Shown in pieces: positions 1 to 8,373 of a DNA stretch of 64,000 nucleotides; within the stretch, counting starts at the first letter, position 1, and the number at the start of each line of letters is the position of its first letter. The DNA comes from Deltaproteobacteria bacterium. Its GTDB lineage: Bacteria; Myxococcota; JADLHZ01. Under the pieces are notes generated by a model that worked only from the letters and a program-made list of their open reading frames with translations, was not told the DNA's origin and searched no databases. The stretch lies in the NCBI GenBank assembly GCA_020848545.1, contig JADLHZ010000067.1, positions 29,474 through 93,473 of the forward strand, in the 5' to 3' direction. Made by a program: the position numbers and the translations under genes.

Positions 1-1370
1 AAGTCGCCGAGCGCTTCTTGCGAGATGCGCCTCAGCGAATAGCGCTCGGCGATCATCTTGATGATGTGCGGCCGCGCCTCTTCGATGACGTTGATGTTCG
101 GCGCGATCATCTTCGCCAAGCCTTCGGCGGTGACCATCGCCTTGAACATCATCGTGAAGTCGGCCGGCATGCGGATGCGGAACTTGATCGCGCCCTCGCA
201 GATCTTCATGAACAACGAGCCGATCTCGATCTCGCTCATCGGACGGCCGACGATCTCGTCTTCCATCACTTGGATGCACTCGGCTTCGAAGGCCGGGTAG
301 TCGACGCGGCCCTCGGGTGTGCCCAGGCTGTAGAACGCGCGCGCGACGCCGCGCAGATCCTCGCGCATGATCGCGAAGACGATGTCGATCACCTTCTCGC
401 GCATCTCTTGGTTGAGCCGCCCGACCATGCCGAAGTCGATGAGCGCGATGCGCCCGTCCGGCATGATGAACATGTTCCCGGGGTGCGCGTCGCCGTGGAA
501 GAAGCCATCGACGTAGAGCATCTGAAACGCCGCATCGAGGAAGGTCTTGGCGAGCGCCGTGAGATCGCTTCCCTCGGCGATAAGCTGCTTCACTTTCTTG
601 CCGTGGATGAGCTCGAGGGTGAGCACCTGTCCTGTCGACAGTGCGCGATAGACCTTCGGGATGTGGATCGTCTGCGAGCCCTCGAAGTTCTTCTGAAAGC
701 GCTCGATGTTCTGCGCCTCGACTTGAAAGTCTGTCTCGCGCGCGATGCTCTGCTCGAACTCGCTGATCATCCCCATGAGGTTGAACAGGCGCACCTCGGG
801 GAAGATCGCCTCGGTCTGCCGCGCCAAGAAGTAGAGGATGTTGATGTCGCTCTCGATCTTGCGCAGGATGCCCGGGCGCTGGACCTTCACGACGACGTCT
901 TCACCGCTCTTCAGCTTGGCCCTGTGCACCTGGGCGATCGAGGCGCTCGCGAGCGGCTTCTCGTCGAACTCGGCGAAGAGCTCCTCGGGCGGCGCACCGA
1001 GCTCCTTGATGATCACGGCGCGCACTTCCGCGAACGAAATCGCGGCGACGCGATCTTGCAGGGTCTCGAGCTCGACCGCGAGCTCGTGCGGGATGAGATC
1101 CGGCCGCGTCGACATGATCTGGCCGAACTTGACGAAGGTGGGACCGAGCTCGGTCAGCGCGAGCTTGATGCGGCTGTTGAAGGTGAGGCCCTTGCCCTGC
1201 TCGCCGCCGGCGGTCGGAACGCGCAGCGGGCCCTTGAGCCGCATCCGCTCGATGACGTGGCCGAAGCCGTACTTGACGAGGACCGCAGAGATCTCACGAA
1301 AGCGCGCCGCGTCCTTGACCGCGGTCTGCAGTTGGCGCGTGCGATTGAAGACCGAACGAATGACGGACAT
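1..1370 (-). CDS. ABC1/UbiB-family (AarF-like) atypical kinase, partial at window edge
   Basis: The protein starts at the ATG whose complement is 1368-1370 and runs off the left edge, giving about 456 visible codons. Reading the minus strand shows the family hallmarks in order: the KxGQ-type motif in LGPTFVKFGQIMSTRP, the Ala-rich loop ASASIAQVH, the lysine in VVVKVQRPG, an ExD motif in ARETDFQVE, the catalytic-loop equivalent FFHGDAHPGN and the metal-binding ALIDFG. UbiB/ABC1 proteins are atypical kinases/ATPases, usually tied to quinone biosynthesis or lipid homeostasis at the membrane; the exact role here is not shown by context. The C-terminal membrane helices expected for UbiB would lie outside the window. 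The only nearby gene is a small basic ORF upstream on the same strand. Confident of the family, not of the pathway. Confidence 0.93.
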   Translation of the reverse strand, partial: MSVIRSVFNRTRQLQTAVKDAARFREISAVLVKYGFGHVIERMRLKGPLRVPTAGGEQGKGLTFNSRIKLALTELGPTFVKFGQIMSTRPDLIPHELAVELETLQDRVAAISFAEVRAVIIKELGAPPEELFAEFDEKPLASASIAQVHRAKLKSGEDVVVKVQRPGILRKIESDINILYFLARQTEAIFPEVRLFNLMGMISEFEQSIARETDFQVEAQNIERFQKNFEGSQTIHIPKVYRALSTGQVLTLELIHGKKVKQLIAEGSDLTALAKTFLDAAFQMLYVDGFFHGDAHPGNMFIMPDGRIALIDFGMVGRLNQEMREKVIDIVFAIMREDLRGVARAFYSLGTPEGRVDYPAFEAECIQVMEDEIVGRPMSEIEIGSLFMKICEGAIKFRIRMPADFTMMFKAMVTAEGLAKMIAPNINVIEEARPHIIKMIAERYSLRRISQEALGD

Positions 1371-1375
1371 GGTCA

Positions 1376-1460
1376 GTCCCTGGGACCCGTAAAGAACCTA
1401 TGCACTCGGTGGCGTTCGCTCGAAACCGATGTATCGGTCAATCAAAGGGTCCCTGGGACC
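1376..1460. repeat. Duplicated 12-bp near-palindrome between the UbiB gene and the 42-aa ORF
   Basis: GTCCCTGGGACC occurs at 1376-1387 and again identically at 1449-1460, 73 bp apart. Each copy is itself an inverted repeat (GTCCC and GGGAC around a single T). The first copy lies 6 bp upstream of the UbiB start, so it could be an operator or a leader hairpin; it could also be a dispersed REP-like unit. Confidence 0.45.
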
Positions 1461-1479
1461 TGCGAGACTGACGCAAAGA

Positions 1480-1608
1480 TCAATCGCCGAACATCTTCTT
1501 CTGGGTCTTCGTCGTGCCGTTCTTCGCGAGCTTGTTCTTGCGCTTGCGGCCCGCCTTGCGTTGCTTCGCCTTGTTCTTGTTCTGGGTCATTTGCGTCGCC
1601 GATGCCAT
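1480..1608 (-). CDS. 42-aa highly basic small protein
   Basis: An intact 42-codon ORF starts at the ATG complementary to 1606-1608 and stops at 1480. The product begins MASATQMTQNKNKAK and continues with the Lys/Arg-rich run QRKAGRKRKNKLAKNGTTK before ending KMFGD. A GGAGA Shine-Dalgarno sequence sits about 8 bases before the ATG, which supports translation. There is no signal peptide or membrane segment. The composition (about 40 percent Lys/Arg/Asn) suggests binding to nucleic acid or the ribosome, but no known family is assigned. It lies upstream of the UbiB gene on the same strand, separated by the two palindromes. Confidence 0.6.
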   Translation of the reverse strand: MASATQMTQNKNKAKQRKAGRKRKNKLAKNGTTKTQKKMFGD

Positions 1609-1740
1609 GGTGATTCTCCGAGGTGATCCGCTGAAAAGAGGCGGCTCTATCGGCGAAACGGCGCCGGGATGTCAATCAGCAGCAAAAGCGACGCCCCATG
1701 CGTGAGTTTGCCACGGAAATTGGGCAGGCTGCCCATCGCA

Positions 1741-3006
1741 ATGCGCGCCCCTCTCTATCTGCAGATCATCGCCGCGGTCGTCCTCGCGGTCGTCCTCGGG
1801 ATCACCATCGGCGCGCCGCTGGTGCCGCTCGGCGATCTCGGGGGCATCGTCATCCGTTTGCTCAAGCTGCTGGCGACGCCGCTCGTCTTCTTCGCCGTCA
1901 TCGAAGCGTTCGTGACGACCGACATTCCGCCGGCGAAGGGCGCGCGCCTCGTCGCGATCTCGATCTTGAACGCCGTGGTGGCGACGATCCTCGGGCTGTC
2001 CGTGGCCCATGTGCTCGGCGCCGGCACGCGCTGGCTCGGACACATCGATGCGTTACTCGGCAGCGTTGGCACCGCGGGCCCGGCGTCGCGGCCGGCGGCG
2101 GCGCCTACGGGCTTCGTCGACACCGTGGTCGGCATGGTGCCGAAGCACATGCTCGAGCCATTCATGGCGTCGAGCATCATCCCTGTCATGATCGCCGCGG
2201 TCGCGATCGGCTTGGCCCTGCGCAGGCTGCGGCGCACGAGCGGCCACGAGCTGCAACCCGCGCTGGCGACGACGATCGCGGTCGTGCGCGTGGGGCTCGC
2301 CGTTTGCGCGACGCTCCTGCATTGGCTCATCGCGCTCGTGCCGCTCGCGGTGCTCGTGATCGTGGCGGCGGTCGTGGCCAAGACCGGCGCTGCCGTGTTC
2401 GCGATGGTCGGCTGGTTCTTGGCCACGGTGAGCGCCGGCCTCTTCCTCCACGTGCTCGTGTACTATCCGCTGCTGCTCGTCGTCTGGGCGCGGCGATCGC
2501 CCTTGCGGTTCTTCCGCGGCGCGCTCGACTCGATCGTGACGGCGCTCAGTGTCGGATCGAGCCTCGCGTCGTTGCCGGTGACGCTCCGCTGCCTGCGCGA
2601 CAATCTGAAGGTTCAAGACGATTCGGCGCGGCTCGCGGCGTGCGTCGGGACGAACCTCAACCACGACGGCATCATCTTGTACGAGGCGGCGGCGGCGATC
2701 TTCGTCACCCAAGCGCTCGGCTATGACTTGTCGCTAGGCCAGCAGCTGGTCATCGCCGGCACCTCGATCATGGCCGGCGTCGGCATCGCCGGTGTCCCCG
2801 AGGCGGGCCTCATTACTCTGCCGCTCGTGCTCGGCGCCGCCGGCGTGCCGGACGCCGCGGTGATCAAGGTGATCCCGCTCCTGTTCACGGTCGACTGGCT
2901 CATCGGCCGCATGCGCGCGGCGACCAACGTGACGAGCGACATGATCGTCGCGGTGTTGATCGATCGGCCTCAGTCCCGAAACGGAGAGAGCGCGCCGGCC
3001 GAGTAA
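1741..3006 (+). CDS. Dicarboxylate/amino-acid:cation symporter (DAACS/DctA-GltP family)
   Basis: A 421-aa membrane protein related to DctA/GltP carriers, which import dicarboxylates or acidic amino acids with Na+ or H+. The N-terminal helix LYLQIIAAVVLAVVLGITIG is followed by KLLATPLVFFAVI, a Ser-rich re-entrant loop (VGSSLASLPVTLRC), the NMDGT-equivalent TNLNHDGIILYEAAAAIF, and the second hairpin AGVGIAGVPEAGLITLPLVL. The last helix carries DWLIGRMRAATNVTSD, typical of the substrate-binding C-terminus. The classical NMDGT motif is altered to NHDGI, so substrate or cation use may differ. I chose the ATG at 1741, which fits the usual short N-terminus; an in-frame ATG at 1669 would add 24 residues. 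The 3' end overlaps the convergent next gene by 37 bases. Confidence 0.88.
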   Translation: MRAPLYLQIIAAVVLAVVLGITIGAPLVPLGDLGGIVIRLLKLLATPLVFFAVIEAFVTTDIPPAKGARLVAISILNAVVATILGLSVAHVLGAGTRWLGHIDALLGSVGTAGPASRPAAAPTGFVDTVVGMVPKHMLEPFMASSIIPVMIAAVAIGLALRRLRRTSGHELQPALATTIAVVRVGLAVCATLLHWLIALVPLAVLVIVAAVVAKTGAAVFAMVGWFLATVSAGLFLHVLVYYPLLLVVWARRSPLRFFRGALDSIVTALSVGSSLASLPVTLRCLRDNLKVQDDSARLAACVGTNLNHDGIILYEAAAAIFVTQALGYDLSLGQQLVIAGTSIMAGVGIAGVPEAGLITLPLVLGAAGVPDAAVIKVIPLLFTVDWLIGRMRAATNVTSDMIVAVLIDRPQSRNGESAPAE

Positions 3007-3941
3007 CGCGCGAAGCGGCCGAGCGCGCGCGGCGAGTCGAAGAGCACGGCCTTGCGCACCAGCTGCAACGCGCGCGGCGGTCGCTCTTGCCGCGCGATCT
3101 CCGCGATCGCCGGCAACACCGCGGCGAACGGCGGCGGCGCGCGCGTCGCGTAGCCGAAGATCTGGTCGCGCAGGTGCAGGGCGTGTGCGAGCGGCCGTGC
3201 GATCCCGAAATCTTCGGCACGCTGCACGAGCGCGCGATCGGCAGGCAGCATGAGCTCGAGATCGACGAAGGTGACGAGCGGCACCGAGAACTCGTGCGCG
3301 GCCTGATGATAGACGTGCAGGAGCAAGCGATCGCGCGCGTCGAGCCAACGCACGGGAGCGCCGCGCACGTCGCCGGCCGTCGAGCGTGCGAAGATCGCGG
3401 CGTAGTCGATTGCGGCGCGCGACGGCTGGCGGACCGCGCGGTGGAGGTCCAGCTGATAGCCGTCGCGGACGAGCTGCGCGGCGTAGTGGCCGGCGAGCGC
3501 CGCGACGCCCGTTTGCTCTAGCGCCGATCGGAAACCGATGGCGTGCAGGCGCGCGAGGGCCTCGCCGAAGCGCAGGTCCGGCACGAGCAGATCGTGATCG
3601 CCCATCGGCCGCTCGCTCGGATCGGCGTAGAGCCGGTGCGCGTAGTCGAGGCCCTTGAAGGCGAGCGGCGCGATAGGAGGCGTGAGCGCGAGCGCGCAAA
3701 GAACGTCGGCCAGATGCGGCGCGCGCTTCTCGTTGGCGGCGAGGTTCGCCATGACACTGTTTCGGAGCTCGTCCTTGGTCTGCGGTGGCAACGCGTGCCC
3801 CGTCCGCGCCGCCGCCGCGAAGGCAAACGCCGCGAGCCCGTGTGTATGCAGCGCAAGGAGCAGCGGCCGATCGAAGGCCGGCCACGGTGCGCGGCCGAAC
3901 GCCGCCCGCAGAAAGCTCAGCACCGACAACACGTTATCCAA
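2970..3941 (-). CDS. Nucleotidyltransferase-fold protein (NTP_transf_5-like, PF14907 type)
   Basis: The 323-aa product contains AFKGLDYAHRLYADPSERPM followed by GDHDLLV, the KG...Y....R..DhDlLV signature of the uncharacterised nucleotidyltransferase family often found near polysaccharide or peptide export loci. No signal peptide is present, and the C-terminal half is alpha-helical. The role is unknown. The start is not clear because no ATG precedes the conserved region until much further upstream; I propose TTG at 3941, preceded by GGGGAG at a spacing of 10. That apparent ribosome site lies inside a dispersed repeat. A GTG at 3923 is an alternative. It converges with the symporter gene and diverges from the lipoprotein gene at 4008. 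Confidence 0.72.
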   Translation of the reverse strand: MDNVLSVLSFLRAAFGRAPWPAFDRPLLLALHTHGLAAFAFAAAARTGHALPPQTKDELRNSVMANLAANEKRAPHLADVLCALALTPPIAPLAFKGLDYAHRLYADPSERPMGDHDLLVPDLRFGEALARLHAIGFRSALEQTGVAALAGHYAAQLVRDGYQLDLHRAVRQPSRAAIDYAAIFARSTAGDVRGAPVRWLDARDRLLLHVYHQAAHEFSVPLVTFVDLELMLPADRALVQRAEDFGIARPLAHALHLRDQIFGYATRAPPPFAAVLPAIAEIARQERPPRALQLVRKAVLFDSPRALGRFARYSAGALSPFRD

Positions 3942-3951
3942 ATCGTCACTT

Positions 3952-3970
3952 GCTCCCCGGTCCCTTTTCG
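3952..3970 (-). repeat. Dispersed 19-bp repeat (REP-like), copy 1
   Basis: The complement of 3952-3970 reads CGAAAAGGGACCGGGGAGC. The same 19 bases occur on the plus strand at 31346-31364, with a 17-base match at 31320-31336. Here it sits in the divergent promoter region between two genes. Motifs of this type resemble REP elements mobilised by RAYT transposases, but no RAYT gene is in the window. Confidence 0.6.
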
Positions 3971-4007
3971 CGGCAGAAAACACAAGTGCAGGGTACGCTA
4001 TGATGTC

Positions 4008-5525
4008 ATGAAGGCGACATCTATATATTGGGTCATCTTCCTCGCCGCCTGTAGCTCCTCGAACATCACCGCCACCGCGTTTTCCCCAGGGGATCCCGGC
4101 GATCCGGTGCAGATCCACGCCGCGGCGCTCGGCAGCGGGCTCACCCAGATCACGCTGACCAACACGAGCGCGTACGATTGGACCTTCGGCGTCGTCACGC
4201 TGGCGCCGATCTTCACCGTCGCCAACCCGGCGCCGCCGCCGCTCGCGGCGTTCAGCCACAGGGACAGCCCGGTCGCCGGCCACCCGACGGTGCTGATCAC
4301 CGGCATGGGCCTGAGCGAAGGCACGAACGCGTGGGTGTTTCCGCCCCTCGCGCAGGGCGCCACGGCGACGATCACGGTGCCGGCGAACGGACCGTTCTCC
4401 TTCGTCGCCCACGCCATCTCCTCGCTCGACGACTTCGTCGGCTTCAACGACGCGCCGGTGCCGGTCACTGGCGGCACGCTCACTGGCTACGACTTGAACA
4501 GCGCCAACGGTAACATCGTGAATTGGGCGAACGAAGTCGGCGGCTGGCCGGGCACGGTCGGGCTCGCCGAGGGCAACCCGTGCTCAGGCGCGCCGATGAC
4601 TTCGGATCAGAGCCTGCTCGCGCTGACGATGGACCCGACGGGCGATCCCTCGTGGCCCGCCACGCCGACGAGCGGTGAGTTCTCGGGCGACTGGTCGACG
4701 GATGGCACAGCGCGCGTGTCGACGCCGCTGCCCTCGCAGCCTGCCGTCACCGGCATGTTCTGGATCGTCGACGTGTGCCCGACCGCGACGGCCTCGGTGC
4801 GAGTCAGCGCGCACATGGACACGACCGGGCTCGCCGATCACGACAGCGTCGCCACGCTCGTCGTCTATTTCTTCGACGCCGGCGGCAACGCGTTGCGCAT
4901 CGACGCCGGCTACGCGCTGCACCGGCCGAACGTGCGCGTCGAGATCCTCGAAGGCGATATCCCCGCCGGCACGCGCCGCATCGCCGTCGCGCCCATGGCG
5001 AACATCTCGGCGAGCGAGACCGGCACACCGCGCTTCGACGACGTCACGCTCGACTACATCGCGAGCGCACCGGCGTCCTCGACCTTCGCGAGCGACGACT
5101 TTTCGAGCTACGACGCGTCGAACAACGCGACGGGCTGGAGCGAGAGCGGCGGCGACTGGCTGGTCGATCCGGCGAACAACCACGCCGTCTTGTGGAATCC
5201 GGCATGGAGCAGCGGCGCCTTGCCGATCACGGCCACGTTCTCGAAGAGCTTCCCGTTGCCCGCGGCGGCGACCATGAGCGCGAGCCTCTACGCCGCTGCG
5301 ACCTTCGCCGACCCGGCCTCGAGCGTCACTTGGCGCCTGCGCTTCTCCGACGGATCGACGGCGAACGGCGAGTCGCTCACCGGCTCGAACTTCAACTTCC
5401 TGCGCTTCTCGCACGCCGCGATCCCGCCCGGCGCCACCGACGTCACGGTCGAGGTCGAGACCACGCTCGGCGCCTACGAGTCGTCGTCGCTCTCGGTCGA
5501 CAACCTGGTGCTCTCGACGCCGTAG
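4008..5525 (+). CDS. Secreted lipoprotein of unknown function
   Basis: The 505-aa product begins with a lipoprotein signal peptide, MKATSIYWVIFLAACSSS, with lipobox LAAC. The mature part is rich in Thr, Ser, Ala and Gly and appears to be beta-rich. Two stretches around residues 215-355 and 360-505 look like carbohydrate-binding-like jelly-roll modules (patterns such as FDDVTLDYI and VDNLVLSTP, both ending in the typical D[DN]..L strand). These patterns suggest surface or polysaccharide binding, but I cannot name a family. The ATG at 4008 is directly followed by the signal peptide. It stands alone, 54 bp before the pse operon, and need not be functionally linked to it. Confidence 0.75.
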   Translation: MKATSIYWVIFLAACSSSNITATAFSPGDPGDPVQIHAAALGSGLTQITLTNTSAYDWTFGVVTLAPIFTVANPAPPPLAAFSHRDSPVAGHPTVLITGMGLSEGTNAWVFPPLAQGATATITVPANGPFSFVAHAISSLDDFVGFNDAPVPVTGGTLTGYDLNSANGNIVNWANEVGGWPGTVGLAEGNPCSGAPMTSDQSLLALTMDPTGDPSWPATPTSGEFSGDWSTDGTARVSTPLPSQPAVTGMFWIVDVCPTATASVRVSAHMDTTGLADHDSVATLVVYFFDAGGNALRIDAGYALHRPNVRVEILEGDIPAGTRRIAVAPMANISASETGTPRFDDVTLDYIASAPASSTFASDDFSSYDASNNATGWSESGGDWLVDPANNHAVLWNPAWSSGALPITATFSKSFPLPAAATMSASLYAAATFADPASSVTWRLRFSDGSTANGESLTGSNFNFLRFSHAAIPPGATDVTVEVETTLGAYESSSLSVDNLVLSTP

Positions 5526-5579
5526 CCTTACTGGACGCGCAGGGCCTTTCGGGCGAGGATCGAAGCGCCCGGAGATCCC

Positions 5580-6581
5580 ATGAGCGTCGCCACGAAGTTC
5601 TCGCTGAGCGGTAAGAGTGTCCTCATCACGGGCGGCACGGGCTCGTTCGGCAAGAAGTGCGTGGAGGTGTTGCTCGCGCACCACGACGTGCGGCGCATCG
5701 CGATCCTGAGCCGCGACGAGCTGAAGCAATACGAGATGCAGCAGCGCTTCAACTCGCCGAAGCTCCGCTACTTCATCGGCGACGTGCGCGATCGCGATCG
5801 CTTGCACCGGGCGTTTCACGGCGTCGACATCGTCATCCACGCCGCGGCGCTGAAGCAGGTGCCGGCGTGCGAGTACAACCCGGTCGAGGCGATCAAGACG
5901 AACGTCATCGGCGCCGAGAACGTGATCAACGAGGCGTTGGATCAAGGCGTCGAGAAGGTGATCGCGCTGTCGACCGACAAGGCGGCGAACCCGATCAACC
6001 TCTACGGCGCGACCAAGCTCTGCTCGGACAAGCTGTTCATCGCCGGCAACAACTACGTCGGCAACCGGCGCACGCGCTTCAGCGTCGTGCGTTACGGCAA
6101 CGTCGTCGGCAGCCGCGGCAGCGTCATCCCCTTCTTCGTCGCCAAGAAGCAGAGCGGCGTCCTGCCGATCACCGATCCGCGGATGACGCGCTTTTGGATC
6201 ACCCTCGAGCAAGGCGTCGAGTTCGTCATGGGCTCGCTCGAGCGCATGTACGGCGGCGAGCTCTACGTGCCGAAGATCCCGTCGATGAACATCATGGACC
6301 TCGCCGCTGCCGTCGCGCCCGAGTGCAAGACCGAGATCGTCGGCATCCGCCCCGGGGAGAAGCTGCACGAAGTGATGATCACCGAAGACGATGCGCGCAA
6401 CACCGTGGAGTTGCACGATCGCTTCGTCATGCTGCCGGCGTTCGAGGTGTTCGCCACCGGCCACTACGCGCAGAGCCAGCGCTGCGCCGACGGCTTCCGC
6501 TACGGCTCGGACACCAACAAGCAGTGGCTGACGAAGCACGAGCTGCAGCAGATGGTCGCGAGCCTGCACCCGGAGAAGTGA
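5580..6581 (+). CDS. pseB: UDP-N-acetylglucosamine 4,6-dehydratase (inverting), PseB
   Basis: First enzyme of pseudaminic-acid-type nonulosonate synthesis: it converts UDP-GlcNAc to the 4-keto-6-deoxy-L-AltNAc sugar in the cytoplasm. The 333-aa length is normal for PseB. The NAD(P)-binding motif ITGGTGSFGKK lies at residues 16-26, and the catalytic Asp-Lys and Tyr are visible in LSTDKAANPINLYGATK. The stretch RYGNVVGSRGSVIPFF and the C-terminal IRPGEKLHE are diagnostic of the PseB/FlaA1 soluble group. Its stop codon overlaps the start of pseC by one base, so the two are translationally coupled. Products of such operons are used in flagellin glycosylation, capsules or LPS; nothing in the window says which. 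Confidence 0.95.
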   Translation: MSVATKFSLSGKSVLITGGTGSFGKKCVEVLLAHHDVRRIAILSRDELKQYEMQQRFNSPKLRYFIGDVRDRDRLHRAFHGVDIVIHAAALKQVPACEYNPVEAIKTNVIGAENVINEALDQGVEKVIALSTDKAANPINLYGATKLCSDKLFIAGNNYVGNRRTRFSVVRYGNVVGSRGSVIPFFVAKKQSGVLPITDPRMTRFWITLEQGVEFVMGSLERMYGGELYVPKIPSMNIMDLAAAVAPECKTEIVGIRPGEKLHEVMITEDDARNTVELHDRFVMLPAFEVFATGHYAQSQRCADGFRYGSDTNKQWLTKHELQQMVASLHPEK

Positions 6582-7666
6582 TGCTGCCGTACGGCCGGCA
6601 AACGATCGAAGACGACGACGTCGCCGCGGTGAGCGCCGCCATGCGCGCCGAGCTGCTGACGACGGGCCCGGAGATCGACGCGTTCGAAGCGGAGCTCGCT
6701 ACGGCGAGTGGCGCGCGCCACGCGATCGTCGTGAGCAGCGGCACCGCGGCCTTACACTGCGCCTACGCTGCGGCCGGGCTCGGTCCAGGCGACGAGCTCG
6801 TGACGACGCCGCTCACGTTTTCGGCGACGGCGAACATGGCGCTCGCGCTCGGTGCGTCGGTGCGCTTCGCAGACATCGACGACGGCGATCTCTGCCTCGA
6901 TCCAGCGCGCGTGAGCGCCGGCGCGAAGACGAAGGTGATCGCGCCCGTCGACTACGCGGGGCAGCCGGCGAAGATCGACGCGTTCATGCGCATAGGGCCT
7001 TGCGTGGTCGAGGACGCGTCACACAGCATCGGCGCGCGGCTCTCGGGAAAGCCCGTGGGATCGCTCGCGCACCTGACCACGTTTTCGTTTCACCCGGTGA
7101 AGACGATCACGACCGGCGAAGGCGGCGCCGTGCTGACGAATGACGCCACCTTGGCGCAGCGCGCGCGCGACTTTCGCAACCACGGGCTCGTGCGCGACCC
7201 GGCGCGGCTGCCTGCGGGATCACCGAAGCACGCGTACGAGATCCAATCGCTCGGCTTCAACTATCGGCTGACGGCGCTGCAGTGCGCGCTCGGGCGGTGT
7301 CAGCTGAAGAAGCTGCCGCGCTTCGTGGCGCGACGCGCGCAGATCGTCGCGCGCTATCGGGCAGCGCTCGATGGCGTGGTGCGGATGCAGACCGTGCGCG
7401 AGGGCGTCGATCCGGCGTGGCACCTCTTCGTCGTGCGCGTCCGCGATCGTGATCGTTTGTTCGCTGCGCTCGCCGGCGAAGAGATCTTCGCGCAGGTGCA
7501 CTACCCGCCGGTCAACGCGATGCCGCTCTATCGCGCACACGATCCACGGCAAACGCCGATCGCGACGCGCGCTGCGAGCGAGCTCCTCAGCCTCCCGCTC
7601 TTTCCGTCGCTCACGGACGCCGACGTCGATCGCGTGATCGCCGCGGTGAAGAAGCACGCCGCATGA
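6581..7666 (+). CDS. pseC: UDP-4-amino-4,6-dideoxy-L-AltNAc transaminase, PseC
   Basis: A PLP-dependent DegT/DnrJ/EryC1/StrS aminotransferase of 361 aa that should aminate the PseB product. The start ATG overlaps the pseB stop (TGATG). Motifs: MLPYGRQTI at the N-terminus typical of PseC, SSGTAALH for phosphate binding, VEDASHSIGA with the PLP-ring Asp, and the Schiff-base lysine in FSFHPVKTITTGEGGAV. The sequence FNYRLTALQCALGRCQLKKL near residue 225 is the substrate-pocket helix common to this family. The next gene starts four bases before its stop (ATGA overlap), indicating one operon. Confidence 0.93.
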   Translation: MLPYGRQTIEDDDVAAVSAAMRAELLTTGPEIDAFEAELATASGARHAIVVSSGTAALHCAYAAAGLGPGDELVTTPLTFSATANMALALGASVRFADIDDGDLCLDPARVSAGAKTKVIAPVDYAGQPAKIDAFMRIGPCVVEDASHSIGARLSGKPVGSLAHLTTFSFHPVKTITTGEGGAVLTNDATLAQRARDFRNHGLVRDPARLPAGSPKHAYEIQSLGFNYRLTALQCALGRCQLKKLPRFVARRAQIVARYRAALDGVVRMQTVREGVDPAWHLFVVRVRDRDRLFAALAGEEIFAQVHYPPVNAMPLYRAHDPRQTPIATRAASELLSLPLFPSLTDADVDRVIAAVKKHAA

Positions 7667-8373
7667 AGCGCGTCGCGATCGTGCAGGCGCGCATGGGCTC
7701 GGAGCGGCTGCCGGGGAAGGTGCTCATGCCGCTCGGCGGAAAGCCGATGCTCGCGCAGCAGCTCGCCCGCATGCGCCGCGCCGAGACGCTCGATGCGATC
7801 ACCATCGCGACGACCACGCACCCGCGCGACGACAAAGTGGCCGCGCTCGCCGCCGCGGAGCGCGTGCCGTGCTTTCGTGGCAGCGAGGACGATGTGCTCG
7901 CCCGATATGCCGGCGCCGCCCGCGCGTTCGTTGCCGAGGTCATCGTGCGCATCACCGCCGACTGTCCCCTCATCGACGCCGGCGTGATCGATCGTGTCGT
8001 GCGTGCGCTCGGCGACGCCGACTACGCCTCGAACGTGCAGCGGCGCACGTATCCGCGAGGGCTCGACGTCGAGGTGTTCACGCGCGCGACCTTGGATCGC
8101 GTCGAGCGCGAGGCGACGTCGGCGAAGGCGCGCGAGCACGTCACCTACTTCATCCACAGCGAACGGCCGGAGCTCTTTCGCCGGCACAGCGTGGAGGACG
8201 GCGCTGATCACTCGGCGCTGCGCTGGACCGTCGACACTCCCGCCGACTTTGCGCTCATCGAAGCCCTGTATGCGCGCGGCGCGGCGACGCTCGACTACCC
8301 CGGCCTCTTGGCGCTGATCGACCGCGAGCCCGCCCTCGCGCGCATCAACGCGCACGTGGAGCAGAAGAAGTGA
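7663..8373 (+). CDS. SpsF-like nucleotidyltransferase (probable CMP-sugar synthetase of the operon)
   Basis: The 236-aa product opens with VAIVQARMGSERLPGKVLMP, the nucleotide-binding P-loop of the SpsF/CMP-NeuNAc-synthetase-like glycosyl/nucleotidyl transferases. Further marks are FRGSEDDVLARY and VRITADCPLID, the latter carrying the metal-binding Asp. In pse clusters this position is usually taken by PseF, the CMP-pseudaminate synthetase; an SpsF-type protein is a common alternative. Substrate therefore follows from context, not from sequence. It overlaps pseC (ATGA) and pseG (GTGA) by four bases each. Confidence 0.82.
   Translation: MKRVAIVQARMGSERLPGKVLMPLGGKPMLAQQLARMRRAETLDAITIATTTHPRDDKVAALAAAERVPCFRGSEDDVLARYAGAARAFVAEVIVRITADCPLIDAGVIDRVVRALGDADYASNVQRRTYPRGLDVEVFTRATLDRVEREATSAKAREHVTYFIHSERPELFRRHSVEDGADHSALRWTVDTPADFALIEALYARGAATLDYPGLLALIDREPALARINAHVEQKK

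Noticed and set aside
18..1613. 531-codon plus-strand frame over the UbiB gene
   Set aside because: The minus strand carries all UbiB motifs; the plus frame is a shadow.
4584..6569. 661-codon minus-strand frame opposite the lipoprotein and pseB
   Set aside because: pseB is unmistakable on the plus strand; the shadow lacks any motif.
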